NCBI GenBank assembly: GCA_963701065.1
Contig: OY969558.1
Location: forward strand, 1,178,001-1,242,000
From: Aquirickettsiella gammari
GTDB lineage: Bacteria > Pseudomonadota > Gammaproteobacteria > Diplorickettsiales > Diplorickettsiaceae
Direction: 5' to 3'
Length of the DNA stretch: 64,000 bases
Numbering within the stretch: position 1 is the stretch's first letter; every line of letters starts with the position of its first letter. The notes under the pieces were generated by a model. It was not told the origin of the DNA and did not search any database. It was given only the letters and a program-made list of their open reading frames with translations. Position numbers and translations under genes: made by a program. Positions 1-9,651 of the stretch are shown here, one piece after another.

Positions 1-1352
1 AAACCAATTGGCGCATACACAGCCGCTAAGGTGAGTGTCATGGCAATAATAGCAAATCCAATTTCTTGAGTGCCTAGGATGGCTGCATTTTGGGGTGTTT
101 TTCCAAGTGTAATATGTCGATGAATATTTTCCAGCACAACAATCGCATCATCGACAACTAAACCAATCGCCAATACCCAGGCTAAGAAAGTTAGTACATT
201 TAACGTATAGCCTAAGGCGAGCATAGCGGCGCATACACCTATTAGTGACAAGGGGATAGTGACTAAAGGGATTAAAGCGGCACGAAAACTAGCTAGGAAT
301 AAAAAGATAATAGCCAATACGCAGAAACAAGCTTCAAAAATAGTATGTCTTACCTCATTTAATGAGGCAGCGATAAATTGTGAAGCATCCCATATTAACT
401 GCACTTTCATGTCGGCAGGTACAGCGGCTTTAAGTTGAGGTAATAGTGCTGTCACCGTCTTCGAGACATCCAATGGATTAGCCGTACTCAATGGGACTAT
501 ACCGACAATCACCGATTGTTTGTTTCCGTTAACGGTGGCGCTTGCTTGGTCCGATTGCACACCAAGTACTACTTGTCCCACATCTGAGAGGCGCACTAAA
601 TAATTATTTTGCTGGCGAATTACTAAATTATTTAATTGAGCTGCCGTTTGTCTATCTGTGTTGGCACTAATACTAATTGTTTGCCAAGGAGTACGTAATG
701 ATCCGGGCGCGGCTTGGATGTTATTTTGTTGCAGGGCATTGAGAATATCGCTCGCTGTTACCTGATAGGCGGCCATTTTGAGTGGGTCGAGCCAGATTCG
801 TATCGCGTAGTTATTACCGCCAAATATTTCTGCTTGACTAACCCCGGGTACGGTTTGCAATTGAGGTTGAATAACACGGCTTAGATAATCAGTAATCGCA
901 GCAAGGCTCAGTGTGTTACTGGTAAATGAAATGAAAAGGCTAGGATTCGCGTCAGGATCTTTGGTATTAATGATAGGATCTAATACCGCTTTAGGGAGTT
1001 GTTTACGTATCGAAGCAATCGCATTACTTATATTAGCCATTGCCTTAGTCAAATCATAACCCAGTTTAAATTGTAGCGTAATTTGACTGTTTCCTTGACG
1101 GCTAGAAGAACGCATAACATCTACGCCTTCTATCCCCCCTAAGGTATTTTCTAAGGGTGTAGTGACAAAACCTTCGATTAATTGAGCAGGAGCACCTGGG
1201 TAACTTGTCTGTATATTAATAACAGAAGGCGATATGGAAGGGTATAATCGGGTAGGTAATAAGAGAAATGATTTAAGTCCGACTAACAAGATAAAAAGGC
1301 TAACAACCAAACTAAATATCGGTTTACGGATGAAAAATTTAGTAAATTGCAT
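1..1352 (-). CDS. RND-family multidrug efflux pump, inner-membrane subunit (partial, N-terminal part)
   Basis: The minus-strand frame is open from the ATG at 1352 to the window edge, giving about 450 residues of an AcrB/MexB-like (HAE-1) proton-driven drug exporter. It starts MQFTKFFIRKPIFSLVVS, the usual cytoplasmic N-terminus plus first membrane helix. The porter region follows, with GGNNYAIRIWLDPLKM, and then the transmembrane segment AIGLVVDDAIVVLENIHR. The paired Asp residues in that segment are the proton-relay residues of the family. The gene starts 5 bp after the adaptor gene stop, so the two form an operon that should assemble a tripartite pump with an outer-membrane channel not seen here. 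The C-terminal half lies outside the window. The substrate cannot be told from the sequence. Confidence 0.95.
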   Translation of the reverse strand, partial: MQFTKFFIRKPIFSLVVSLFILLVGLKSFLLLPTRLYPSISPSVINIQTSYPGAPAQLIEGFVTTPLENTLGGIEGVDVMRSSSRQGNSQITLQFKLGYDLTKAMANISNAIASIRKQLPKAVLDPIINTKDPDANPSLFISFTSNTLSLAAITDYLSRVIQPQLQTVPGVSQAEIFGGNNYAIRIWLDPLKMAAYQVTASDILNALQQNNIQAAPGSLRTPWQTISISANTDRQTAAQLNNLVIRQQNNYLVRLSDVGQVVLGVQSDQASATVNGNKQSVIVGIVPLSTANPLDVSKTVTALLPQLKAAVPADMKVQLIWDASQFIAASLNEVRHTIFEACFCVLAIIFLFLASFRAALIPLVTIPLSLIGVCAAMLALGYTLNVLTFLAWVLAIGLVVDDAIVVLENIHRHITLGKTPQNAAILGTQEIGFAIIAMTLTLAAVYAPIG

Positions 1353-1357
1353 CGCAC

Positions 1358-2392
1358 TTATTTCCCAACCATAACACTAGCGTTAGGGTTTACTTTAAAA
1401 CCACCGACACTAATAAGGGTGTCGCCTGCATGAAGCCCAGTGCTTAAACCGATTTTTCCGTCTTGATGAAAACGGATCGTAACCGGTGTTTTAATCGCTT
1501 TATGATCTATAATTCGATAAACGAAACTTCCGTTCTGATCTACATTGACGGCGGTTTCCGGCACGATGGCTAAGGTTTGTGCTTGACCAACTTGAATAGA
1601 TACATCCACAAAAGCACCAGGCAGTAATTGTTCTTGTGTATTATTGAGGCTTGCACGTATCGCTAAACTTCGTGTATCGCTATCGATTTGCGAATCTAAA
1701 GCATAAACCTTAGCCACAAAAATCTTATTGGGATAAGCGTCGGAATGTATTAAGACCTTACTTCCTATCGTAACTTGGCTGGCTTGTGTTCCGGGTATGT
1801 TAAAGTCGACTCTTAACGGATCAATAGCCTCTAAATTAGCGATAGGTTTACTCGGATCAATAAAGTCGCCTTGGTTGACCCCACGTAAACCAAGGCGACC
1901 ACTGAATGGCGCACGTATCAGTGTTTGATCGAATGCCGCTTGCATTTGGGCTTGTTTGGCTAGATTGGCGTGATAACTCGCTGCTAATTTGTCTAAATCT
2001 GCTTTAGCAAATACCTTTTTTTTATAAAGTGTTAAACCCCGTTGATAATCTGCACGGCTGAGTTCGGTTTGTGCGACAGCGGCGTCTAATTGGGCTTTTA
2101 AAATAGCAGGATTAATTTGAACCAGTGGATCACCTGCTTTAACGCTATCACCCGAATGAAAATAAATAGCGGTGATGCGCCCGCTGGTTTCTGCTTTGAC
2201 AACGATACCTTGACTGGCCGATAAGTTCCCGACAGCCTGAATACTCTCTTGCCAAGGGGCTAACATAACTTTAGTGGCTTCAACAACGACAGGCGGAGTG
2301 CGCATGCTAAGTGGCACTTGCTTTGCATAAAAGAGCGCACTTACTCCGATCAAGACAAGTAGAAAAACAGAGCAAACCAAGCGCTTTAACAT
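1358..2392 (-). CDS. RND efflux periplasmic adaptor (membrane fusion protein)
   Basis: This 344-residue protein is of the AcrA/MexA/MdtA type and joins the inner-membrane RND pump to an outer-membrane channel. An N-terminal hydrophobic segment (LVCSVFLLVLIGVSALFY) anchors or exports it. The biotinyl-lipoyl-like hairpin domain follows (KAETSGRITAIYFHSGDSVKAGDPLVQI), then a coiled-coil hairpin and beta-barrel (IRAPFSGRLGLRGVNQGDFI). I chose the ATG at 2392 because the hydrophobic segment then begins within a few residues. A GTG at 2440 would add 16 residues, and neither start has a clear ribosome binding site. The gene lies immediately upstream of the RND gene in one operon. Confidence 0.9.
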   Translation of the reverse strand: MLKRLVCSVFLLVLIGVSALFYAKQVPLSMRTPPVVVEATKVMLAPWQESIQAVGNLSASQGIVVKAETSGRITAIYFHSGDSVKAGDPLVQINPAILKAQLDAAVAQTELSRADYQRGLTLYKKKVFAKADLDKLAASYHANLAKQAQMQAAFDQTLIRAPFSGRLGLRGVNQGDFIDPSKPIANLEAIDPLRVDFNIPGTQASQVTIGSKVLIHSDAYPNKIFVAKVYALDSQIDSDTRSLAIRASLNNTQEQLLPGAFVDVSIQVGQAQTLAIVPETAVNVDQNGSFVYRIIDHKAIKTPVTIRFHQDGKIGLSTGLHAGDTLISVGGFKVNPNASVMVGK

Positions 2393-2462
2393 ATTTTTTA
2401 TTATTTTTATGTTCTTGCTATAAAACAACGAAAAAATCACTATAGAGACTTAATGTATTGAA

Positions 2463-2484
2463 ATCAAGCCATGTCTCGCTTGAT
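2463..2484 (-). terminator. possible weak terminator after map
   Basis: A 7-bp inverted repeat (ATCAAGC / GCTTGAT) with an 8-nt loop lies between map and the adaptor gene. On the minus strand it is followed by TTTCAAT. The stem is short, so the call is tentative. Confidence 0.3.
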
Positions 2485-2550
2485 GAAAAAGATTCATCGC
2501 CGATAGGCTAGGATACTGATGGTGGGTTAACTGCTTAAAAATATGCGTGT

Positions 2551-3327
2551 TTAGATAAGCGTTTGCTCTTCGGCACGTTTAGTGAATACTTCATAAGCGG
2601 TTTCAGTAACGAGTAGCGTATGTTCCCATTGTGCTGATAAACTATGATCTTTAGTGACCACTGTCCATTGGTCGGGCATCAATTTAATAAAGCGCTTACC
2701 GGCATTGATCATAGGCTCAATCGTGAATGTCATGCCAGGGATTAACTGTATACCCGTCCCGGCTTGACCATAGTGCAGGATTTGTAGGTCTTCGTGAAAA
2801 AGTCGACCTATGCCATGACCGCAATATTCTCGCACGACAGAAAAACCTTCAGATTCGGCATATTTTTGAATGCAAGCTCCTAGATCGCCCAGATAAGCCC
2901 CTGGTTTTACTAATCGAATAGCACGATATAAACATTCTTGCGTTACTTGCGATAAACGCTGCGCCAAAATAGAAGGCTTACCGACAAAAAACATTTTGCT
3001 GGTATCACCGTGGTAATTTTCTTTAATGACCGTAACGTCGATATTTAATAAATCACCCTCTCTTAATATCCGGTCACTCGGAATACCGTGACAGACTTGA
3101 TGATTGATAGAAGTACAAATTGATTTGGGGAAACCACGATAATTTAAAGGGGCAGGGATTGCTTTCTGTTCGTTAACAATATAGTCGTGAGCGATTTTAT
3201 CGAGTTGATTCGTCGTAACACCGACTTTAACATGGGGCGCGATCATTTCTAAGACTTCGGCGGCTAAGCGACCAGCGCTGCGCATTTTCTCAATTTCTGA
3301 TGGTGTTTTTATAATGATGGATGACAT
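2551..3327 (-). CDS. map: type I methionine aminopeptidase
   Basis: This 258-residue cytoplasmic dinuclear-metal enzyme removes the initiator methionine from nascent proteins. The five metal ligands of the family are present at D97, D108, H171, E204 and E235, with the substrate-site histidine at H80. Length and spacing match the short bacterial type Ia form. It lies 24 bp downstream of secA on the same strand and is probably co-transcribed with it. This differs from the common placement beside rpsB. Confidence 0.97.
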   Translation of the reverse strand: MSSIIIKTPSEIEKMRSAGRLAAEVLEMIAPHVKVGVTTNQLDKIAHDYIVNEQKAIPAPLNYRGFPKSICTSINHQVCHGIPSDRILREGDLLNIDVTVIKENYHGDTSKMFFVGKPSILAQRLSQVTQECLYRAIRLVKPGAYLGDLGACIQKYAESEGFSVVREYCGHGIGRLFHEDLQILHYGQAGTGIQLIPGMTFTIEPMINAGKRFIKLMPDQWTVVTKDHSLSAQWEHTLLVTETAYEVFTKRAEEQTLI

Positions 3328-3351
3328 AGTGATTTAATTCGAAGTTTACCG

Positions 3352-6060
3352 TTAATTTATTTGACCATGACAATGTTTATATTTTTTATTAGAGCCGCAA
3401 GGGCAAGAGTCATTTCGTCCTATTTTACCAGAGTTATGCGGCGTGGTAATGCGAGCTGTTTCTGTGCTATTGCTTAATGTTTCTGTTTCAGACGCCAATA
3501 AATCTTGGTGCTGAAAATCAAGTAATTGCGGCATTTCCTTTCGACGTTGTTTTTCTAAACGCTCCGCATCTTCAGGTGTTTGTACTTGTAGGCAACTGAG
3601 CAGACTCACCACTTGATATTTCAACTGCTCTAAAAGCTCAGCAAATAACATAAAGGATTCGCGTTTGTATTCTTGTTTGGGATTTTTTTGGGCATAACCA
3701 CGCAGATGGATTCCTTGTCGCAAATGATCCATCGCAGCGAGATGATCCTTCCATAAAGTATCGAGTGTTTGCAACATCAAGCTTTTTTCAATCTGACGCA
3801 ATGTCGGCGAGTCAACTAATTTTTCTTTCTCGGCATAAGCTGTTTGCGCCGCCTTTAATATGTTTTGACGTAGATCCTCTTCAAGACAGTTTGGATCCTC
3901 TAGCCAAGTTTCAAGCGGGAGATCTAAACAAAAATCCTGTTTGAATTGATTTTTTAAGCCAGGGATATCCCATTGTTCTTCTAAACTTTGTGATGGAATA
4001 TGTCGCTCGATAGCGGTATAGATAACATCAGCCCATAGATTTTTAATCAGCGGAGAAATATCTTCGGTGGTCAGCAATTCGTTACGTTGCTCATAAATAA
4101 CCTTACGTTGTTCATTGGCAACATTATCAAATTCTAGCAGTTGCTTGCGAACATCGAAATTACGGCTTTCCACTTTGCGTTGTGCATTTTCAATAGCACG
4201 TGTTATCCATCGATGTTCAATAGCTTCTCCAGGGTGCATGCCGATTTTTTGCATAATGCTGGCAACTCGATCCGATGCAAAGATACGCATTAAATTATCT
4301 TGTAAGGATAAATAAAAACGTGAAGAACCCGGATCGCCCTGTCGACCAGAACGACCACGTAATTGGTTGTCGATACGGCGCGATTCATGCCGCTCACTAC
4401 CTATGATATGCAAACCACCCGCGGCAATGACTTCATCGTGTTTTTTTTGCCAGCTTAATTTATGTTGCGCCACTTCTTCGGCGGAACTATTGCCAGCTAG
4501 CGCAGCAAGCTCCGCTTTTAAATTACCCCCTAAGACAATATCGGTTCCTCGGCCCGCCATATTGGTGGCGATGGTTACCGTGCCAGGACGACCTGCTTCG
4601 GCAATAATTTGTGCTTCTTTTTCATGAAATTTGGCATTCAGTACTTGATGGGGAATTTTTTCTTTTTCTAAAAGGTGGGCAAGATATTCCGATGTTTCTA
4701 TCGAGGCGGTACCTACTAATACCGGTTGCTTTCGTGCTTGACACGCTTTGATGTCATCGATAATAGCATTAAATTTTTCATCCTTGGTCAAATAAATTTG
4801 ATCGGCTAGATCTTGACGAGAGACCGGTAAATGGGTAGGAATGACGACCACTTCTAAATTATAAATTTGCTGAAATTCATAGGCTTCTGTATCAGCGGTT
4901 CCTGTCATACCCGCCAGCTTATGATACAGGCGAAAATAATTTTGGAAGGTGATAGAAGCTAAAGTCTGATTTTCACTTTGAATACTCGCGTTTTCTTTGG
5001 CTTCAACGGCCTGATGTAAACCATCTGACCAGCGTCGACCCGACATTAAACGGCCTGTATGCTCATCGACAATAATAACTTGCTTATTTTGTACAATGTA
5101 ATCAATATCACGTTGAAACAAGTAGTGCGCACGTAGTGCCGCATAAACATGATGCATAAGGCCAATATTACTCAGATGATATAAATTTTCACCGGGCTTT
5201 AATAGGCCTTGTTTGACTAATAGCTCTTCTAATTTTTGATGTCCTTCCTCGGTTAAATAGGCTTGTTTTGCTTTCTCATCCAGATAAAAATCACCAGGAC
5301 CAGTTTCTTTTTCTCTTAAAACAAGTGCCGGAATAATTTGATTAATTTTGATATAAAGCTCAGAACTTTCTTCACTGGCACCGGAAATAATTAAGGGTGT
5401 ACGCGCTTCATCAATTAAAATCGAGTCCACTTCGTCAACTATGGCAAAGTTTAAAATTCGTTGCGATTTTTCCGCGAGTGAAAAAGCCATGTTATCGCGT
5501 AGATAATCAAAGCCAAATTCATTATTGGTCCCATAGGTAATATCGGCCGCGTAGGCCCCTTGCCGTTCAGGCAGTGGGAGATCCGAAACAATAACACCAG
5601 TACTTAATCCTAAAAAAGTATAGAGTGGTCGCATCCATTCGGCATCTCGTTTTGCCAGGTAATCATTGACGGTAACGATATGTACACCTAAACCACTTAG
5701 CGCATTGAGATAAGCCGGTAAGGTAGCCACTAAGGTTTTGCCTTCCCCGGTACGCATTTCCGCAATTTTTCCACTGTGCAATACCATGCCACCAATTAAT
5801 TGCACATCGAAATGACGTAAACCTAACACGCGGTAACTGGTTTCACGAACAACGGCAAAAGCCTCAATTAATAATTCATCCAAAGAGCAGCCATCTTGCA
5901 AGCGTGCTTTGAATTCACTGGTTTTCGCCTTCAGCTCATCATCGGATAAAGCTTGCATATTAGATTCTAAAGCATTAATCGCAGCGCTTGTTTTCTCAAG
6001 TTGTTTTAGCAGTCGTTGATTGCGACTAGGAATAAATTTACTTAAAAGCTTAGAAATCAT
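3352..6060 (-). CDS. secA: preprotein translocase ATPase SecA
   Basis: SecA drives proteins through SecYEG (secY is at 58691, secE at 28733). The start is placed at the ATG at 6060 (MISKLLSKFIPSRNQRLLK), which aligns with the family N-terminus and gives 902 residues. An upstream frame start at 6096 would add 12 unrelated residues. Walker A MRTGEGKT is at residues 102-109. The DEVDSILIDEARTPL (DEAD-like) and GRGTDIVLGG motifs are present. The C-terminus carries the zinc/SecB-binding tail CPCGSNKKYKHCHG. The gene is separated from dxs by a hairpin terminator. Confidence 0.98.
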   Translation of the reverse strand: MISKLLSKFIPSRNQRLLKQLEKTSAAINALESNMQALSDDELKAKTSEFKARLQDGCSLDELLIEAFAVVRETSYRVLGLRHFDVQLIGGMVLHSGKIAEMRTGEGKTLVATLPAYLNALSGLGVHIVTVNDYLAKRDAEWMRPLYTFLGLSTGVIVSDLPLPERQGAYAADITYGTNNEFGFDYLRDNMAFSLAEKSQRILNFAIVDEVDSILIDEARTPLIISGASEESSELYIKINQIIPALVLREKETGPGDFYLDEKAKQAYLTEEGHQKLEELLVKQGLLKPGENLYHLSNIGLMHHVYAALRAHYLFQRDIDYIVQNKQVIIVDEHTGRLMSGRRWSDGLHQAVEAKENASIQSENQTLASITFQNYFRLYHKLAGMTGTADTEAYEFQQIYNLEVVVIPTHLPVSRQDLADQIYLTKDEKFNAIIDDIKACQARKQPVLVGTASIETSEYLAHLLEKEKIPHQVLNAKFHEKEAQIIAEAGRPGTVTIATNMAGRGTDIVLGGNLKAELAALAGNSSAEEVAQHKLSWQKKHDEVIAAGGLHIIGSERHESRRIDNQLRGRSGRQGDPGSSRFYLSLQDNLMRIFASDRVASIMQKIGMHPGEAIEHRWITRAIENAQRKVESRNFDVRKQLLEFDNVANEQRKVIYEQRNELLTTEDISPLIKNLWADVIYTAIERHIPSQSLEEQWDIPGLKNQFKQDFCLDLPLETWLEDPNCLEEDLRQNILKAAQTAYAEKEKLVDSPTLRQIEKSLMLQTLDTLWKDHLAAMDHLRQGIHLRGYAQKNPKQEYKRESFMLFAELLEQLKYQVVSLLSCLQVQTPEDAERLEKQRRKEMPQLLDFQHQDLLASETETLSNSTETARITTPHNSGKIGRNDSCPCGSNKKYKHCHGQIN

Positions 6061-6108
6061 AAATATAAAAAATTCTCTGTGGTGCTTTTTGTACAAAAAT
6101 AAGCGCGA

Positions 6109-6154
6109 TGGGCATAAGCCCAGAAAATGCCCTCACTTTACTAAAAAGTGAGGG
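6109..6154 (-). terminator. terminator hairpins at the end of dxs
   Basis: A 10-bp perfect stem (CCCTCACTTT / AAAGTGAGGG, arms 6130-6139 and 6145-6154, 5-nt loop) overlaps the dxs stop codon and is followed on the minus strand by CATTTTCT. A second small hairpin (TGGGC-TTAT-GCCCA, 6109-6122) lies just beyond, followed by a T-rich run. Together they should end dxs transcription before secA. Confidence 0.7.
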
Positions 6155-8030
6155 ATTGCGCTAGTCGCTGTTCTACCGCTGCTAAAATAGCGGCGGTATC
6201 TAAACCTGCTTCCGAAAGCAATGTGCCAGGGTCTCCATGTTCAATAAAACTATCGGGAAAGCCTAGGATGAATACATCACATGGAATCCCTTGCTGATGT
6301 AAATATTGGCTCACTGCTGAGCCCGCACCACCTTGCTTAACATTTTCCTCGAGCGTGACTAATAATTGATGAGTTTTTGCTAATTTAGATAACAATTTTT
6401 CATCTAAAGGTTTTACAAAGCGCATATTAACCACGGTCGCATCGAGTGATTCGCCTACCGCAAGGGCCGAATGTAACAGACTGCCAAAGGCTAATAAGGC
6501 GATCGATTGCCCCCTGCGACAAATCTCAGCTTTACCTAAAGGAATTAACGACATTTCTTTTTCAACTAAAACACCGGGGCCTGTGCCACGAGGATAGCGT
6601 ATAGCGCAGGGGGTTGATAGTTGAAAGCCGGTATAGAGCATTTGGCGTAATTCATTTTCACAACTAGGTGTCATAATGGTGAGATTAGGAATGCAGCGTA
6701 GATAAGACAGATCGAAACAACCATGATGTGTTGCGCCATCTCCGCCCACTATTCCTGCTCTATCTAAAGCAAATAAGACCGGTAGATTTTGTAGTGCCAC
6801 ATCGTGTATCAATTGATCATAAGCTCGTTGTAAAAAGGTAGAATAGATAGCGACAACGGGTTTTTGGCCAGCGCAGGCAAGGCCTGCGGCTAAAGTGACG
6901 GCATGTTGTTCAGCTATCCCAACATCAAAGTAACGATCGGGGTGACGTTTGGAAAACTCAACCAGATCAGAACCTTCACGCATCGCCGGCGTAATGGCAA
7001 TCAAGCGTTCATCGATTGCGGCCATGTCACAAATCCATTGGCCAAAAATGTTGGCATAGCTTAAGGCAGCAGGTTGAGTCGCTGCACTTGCAATAGATGG
7101 TAATAAAGGGGTTAAAAAGCGTGGATTTACTGCATGATAAGCAATAGGATTTAGTTCCGCAGCACGATATCCTTTTCCTTTTGTGGTAATAACATGGATA
7201 AGTTGCGGACCCGATAAGTGCCGCACATTACCTAAGGTATTCAACAATAAAGGGAGGTCATGACCATCGATGGGTCCAATATAATTAAAACCTAATTCCT
7301 CAAATAAAGTGCCTGGTACAAGCATTCCCTTGACATGTTCTTCGGTTCGTTTGGCGAGCTCACGCACGCTCGGAATAGAATCTAAAATCCTTTTACTCCC
7401 TGCTCTGACACTCGAATAAAGTTTACTCGATAGTATGCGGGCGAAATAATTAGATAAAGCACCGACATTGTTTGAAATCGACATATCATTATCATTGAGC
7501 ACAACCAAAAGATCAGCATGAATATCACCGGCATGATTTAAGGCTTCAAAAGCCATACCCGCCGTCATAGCGCCATCCCCTATCACCGCAATGGCTTTTT
7601 GATCCGTTTTATTTCGCCTTGCGGCGATGCTAAATCCCAGTGCTGCACTAATTGAAGTACTCGAATGGCCGACGCCAAAATTATCGAATGAACTTTCTTG
7701 ACGTGCCGGGAAGGGGGCCAAACCGTGTATTTTACGAATGCTATAAAGTTGTTGGCGTCGACCGGTTAGTATTTTATGTGCATAAGCTTGGTGACCTACA
7801 TCCCAAATTAAAGGGTCTTCTGGGGTATTAAACACATAATGCAGCGCAATAGCCAATTCCACCGTGCCTAAATTAGCCGCAAAGTGGCCTCCGCATTGAT
7901 CAAGGGTTTGGATAAGGAAAGCCCTGAGCTCAGTCGCTAATTGAGGCAGTTGCGTGGCATTGAGTTCACGCAACTGTGAAGGGGAACTAATCTGTTCTAA
8001 TAAAGAGCATGTGATATTTTTAAGGTCCAT
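6141..8030 (-). CDS. dxs: 1-deoxy-D-xylulose-5-phosphate synthase
   Basis: This is the first enzyme of the MEP isoprenoid pathway, condensing pyruvate and glyceraldehyde 3-phosphate with thiamine diphosphate. The 629-residue length is normal. The ThDP/Mg motif begins GDGAMTAGMAFEALNHAG and continues to the NDND segment. The transketolase-like VGIAEQHAVTLAAGLA segment supplies the catalytic Glu. An early motif DVGHQAYAHKILTGR is also typical. It lies 30 bp downstream of icmX in the same direction; no ribosome binding site is obvious at the ATG. Confidence 0.97.
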   Translation of the reverse strand: MDLKNITCSLLEQISSPSQLRELNATQLPQLATELRAFLIQTLDQCGGHFAANLGTVELAIALHYVFNTPEDPLIWDVGHQAYAHKILTGRRQQLYSIRKIHGLAPFPARQESSFDNFGVGHSSTSISAALGFSIAARRNKTDQKAIAVIGDGAMTAGMAFEALNHAGDIHADLLVVLNDNDMSISNNVGALSNYFARILSSKLYSSVRAGSKRILDSIPSVRELAKRTEEHVKGMLVPGTLFEELGFNYIGPIDGHDLPLLLNTLGNVRHLSGPQLIHVITTKGKGYRAAELNPIAYHAVNPRFLTPLLPSIASAATQPAALSYANIFGQWICDMAAIDERLIAITPAMREGSDLVEFSKRHPDRYFDVGIAEQHAVTLAAGLACAGQKPVVAIYSTFLQRAYDQLIHDVALQNLPVLFALDRAGIVGGDGATHHGCFDLSYLRCIPNLTIMTPSCENELRQMLYTGFQLSTPCAIRYPRGTGPGVLVEKEMSLIPLGKAEICRRGQSIALLAFGSLLHSALAVGESLDATVVNMRFVKPLDEKLLSKLAKTHQLLVTLEENVKQGGAGSAVSQYLHQQGIPCDVFILGFPDSFIEHGDPGTLLSEAGLDTAAILAAVEQRLAQSLTF

Positions 8031-8060
8031 GTAGTTTATAAGAGGAAATTATCCGGGTGT

Positions 8061-9077
8061 TTAATTGGGATTATTGATACTTTGTACTTGATGTTCTAGC
8101 TGTGTGCGCGCTTGTCCGTTGAGTTCTAATACTAAGACCGACATAGTAGCGAGTAAACGTTCTAATGTCATCCGTGTTTGATAGCTTTCAGCTAAATTTT
8201 CTGCCAATAGCTCGACTTGTTGACGCTGTAAAGTGGCTGGATTTTCATTAAGCAAGTCATTTTTATACCAGTTTTTATCAAGAATTCGGCGTGTTGCCAT
8301 GAAATTTTCTAATTTAAGCCGACTTAATGGACCTTGGGTCTGGCTGGCTACTGCACGTAATGCGGAACGTAAAGCCGGATCGGCTGTATCGGGATCAATC
8401 GCTTGCCGTTCCGCGTAAAGTTGATAAAGATTGCTAAGTGCTACCGTTTGTGTGGCTAAATAAGCGCGTAATAGCGCAAGGTATTCTTGAATTTGTTTTT
8501 CCTGCAGCTTAGCTTTCAGATTGGTAGCTTTGTCACCCGTTAGATTGGCCAGTAATTGATTGAAGTTGATGGTATTGAGGGGTGCTAAGGAACCACCTAA
8601 GGCATTAATTACATTATTTGCTTCAGCGGCTTCCGTCTCGTTATAGCTGATAGGTTGCAACAAACTATTGATATCAATAGACTTTAAAGGATTTTTTTCT
8701 ATATCGCGATTAGATTTTGTATTGGGAGCCCAAGTAAAAGCGATTATATTGTTGTTGTTATCCTTAAGATTAGCAAGTTGGCTTAGTAATTGTTGCGTCA
8801 ATGGGCCGACCAAACCGGGTGATAGTAAATAAGTAGCTTGTGCATTGTTGATAGGAATCGTTAGATCATCCCCGATTGGTGCCGTGTTCATTTGATTCTT
8901 TGCAATGGCCGTGCTTCCGTACCCGGCAATTAAATTATCCACACTGCGTTCCGTTAAATTTGGTGTAGGAATTGGACCTATATCAGCGTAACTCGGCATA
9001 CTGCATAAACTGGCTACTGCTAAGCTAATACTGAGAAAATGCGGTTTTATTCTTTTTCTTAAGGGTTGGCAAGACAT
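8061..9077 (-). CDS. icmX: Dot/Icm secretion system protein IcmX
   Basis: IcmX is a periplasmic or secreted component of the type IVB (Dot/Icm) system, needed in Legionella for pore formation and intracellular growth. The start is set at the ATG at 9077 because GAGGA sits just upstream at good spacing; a second in-frame ATG at 9098 lacks one. The resulting 338-residue protein begins with a signal peptide (basic MSCQPLRKRIKPH, hydrophobic FLSISLAVASLCSM, probable cleavage after SYA). The rest is rich in Asn, Gln and Leu without membrane helices. The assignment rests on sequence character plus position next to icmW, divergent from icmV-dotA, as in Legionella and Coxiella. Confidence 0.85.
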   Translation of the reverse strand: MSCQPLRKRIKPHFLSISLAVASLCSMPSYADIGPIPTPNLTERSVDNLIAGYGSTAIAKNQMNTAPIGDDLTIPINNAQATYLLSPGLVGPLTQQLLSQLANLKDNNNNIIAFTWAPNTKSNRDIEKNPLKSIDINSLLQPISYNETEAAEANNVINALGGSLAPLNTINFNQLLANLTGDKATNLKAKLQEKQIQEYLALLRAYLATQTVALSNLYQLYAERQAIDPDTADPALRSALRAVASQTQGPLSRLKLENFMATRRILDKNWYKNDLLNENPATLQRQQVELLAENLAESYQTRMTLERLLATMSVLVLELNGQARTQLEHQVQSINNPN

Positions 9078-9115
9078 AACAAAATCCTCATAGCACATAA
9101 TTAGTTTAAAATTTT

Positions 9116-9649
9116 TTAAAGCTTAGCATTGGATGGCGTTTTATAGCGGGGTTGTTGGGGCGGTGCAAAGATATTCGGTGGAGCCGGAATGCTTGAATGA
9201 TTCGAAGCAGTCGGTGGCGATGACGGACTTGGACCTGGAATGGGCACATTGGCCCAAGGGTTTTTTTTGACTTCGCCCCAAGGGTTCGGTTTAAGCCAAG
9301 GATTCGCCTTAGTGGATGACGATGAAGGTTTGGCTGTATTATCCTTTAATTCATCGTTAGGTGACGGTATAAACGCTTTATCGTTATTTGATTGTGGATA
9401 CAGCGGAGTTGCTGACTGAGAATTATTCGCGGATGGTCTAGTATCGGCATTATTATCAGTATGATCATCAGCGCTCGATTTTAGTTGATCGAGTACCGCT
9501 TGTGAGGCATTGGATTCAGCCTGCTTGATTTCATCACGATATAACTGCAAAGGATCATTTTTTGTTGTATCCGGCGTTGCGTGCAACAGACTCATAAAGC
9601 TAACACTGAGGAAAAAGAGTGATAGCTTAAATAAAGGGGTCTTTAGCAT
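9116..9649 (-). CDS. exported Pro/Asn-rich protein with NPW repeats, between icmW and icmX
   Basis: I do not recognise this 177-residue protein. It has a clear signal peptide (KTPLFKLSLFFLSVSFMSLLHA, cleavage near residue 24), a short charged helix (residues 33-60), then a low-complexity Ser/Asn/Asp region. A Pro-rich tail follows, with three NPW motifs at residues 116-118, 122-124 and 130-132. The composition suggests an extended periplasmic linker. It starts 2 bp after the icmW stop and is followed 38 bp later by the icmX ATG, so it is embedded in a Dot/Icm operon. A structural or accessory role in the secretion apparatus is inferred from position only. Confidence 0.8.
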   Translation of the reverse strand: MLKTPLFKLSLFFLSVSFMSLLHATPDTTKNDPLQLYRDEIKQAESNASQAVLDQLKSSADDHTDNNADTRPSANNSQSATPLYPQSNNDKAFIPSPNDELKDNTAKPSSSSTKANPWLKPNPWGEVKKNPWANVPIPGPSPSSPPTASNHSSIPAPPNIFAPPQQPRYKTPSNAKL

Positions 9650-9651
9650 AA

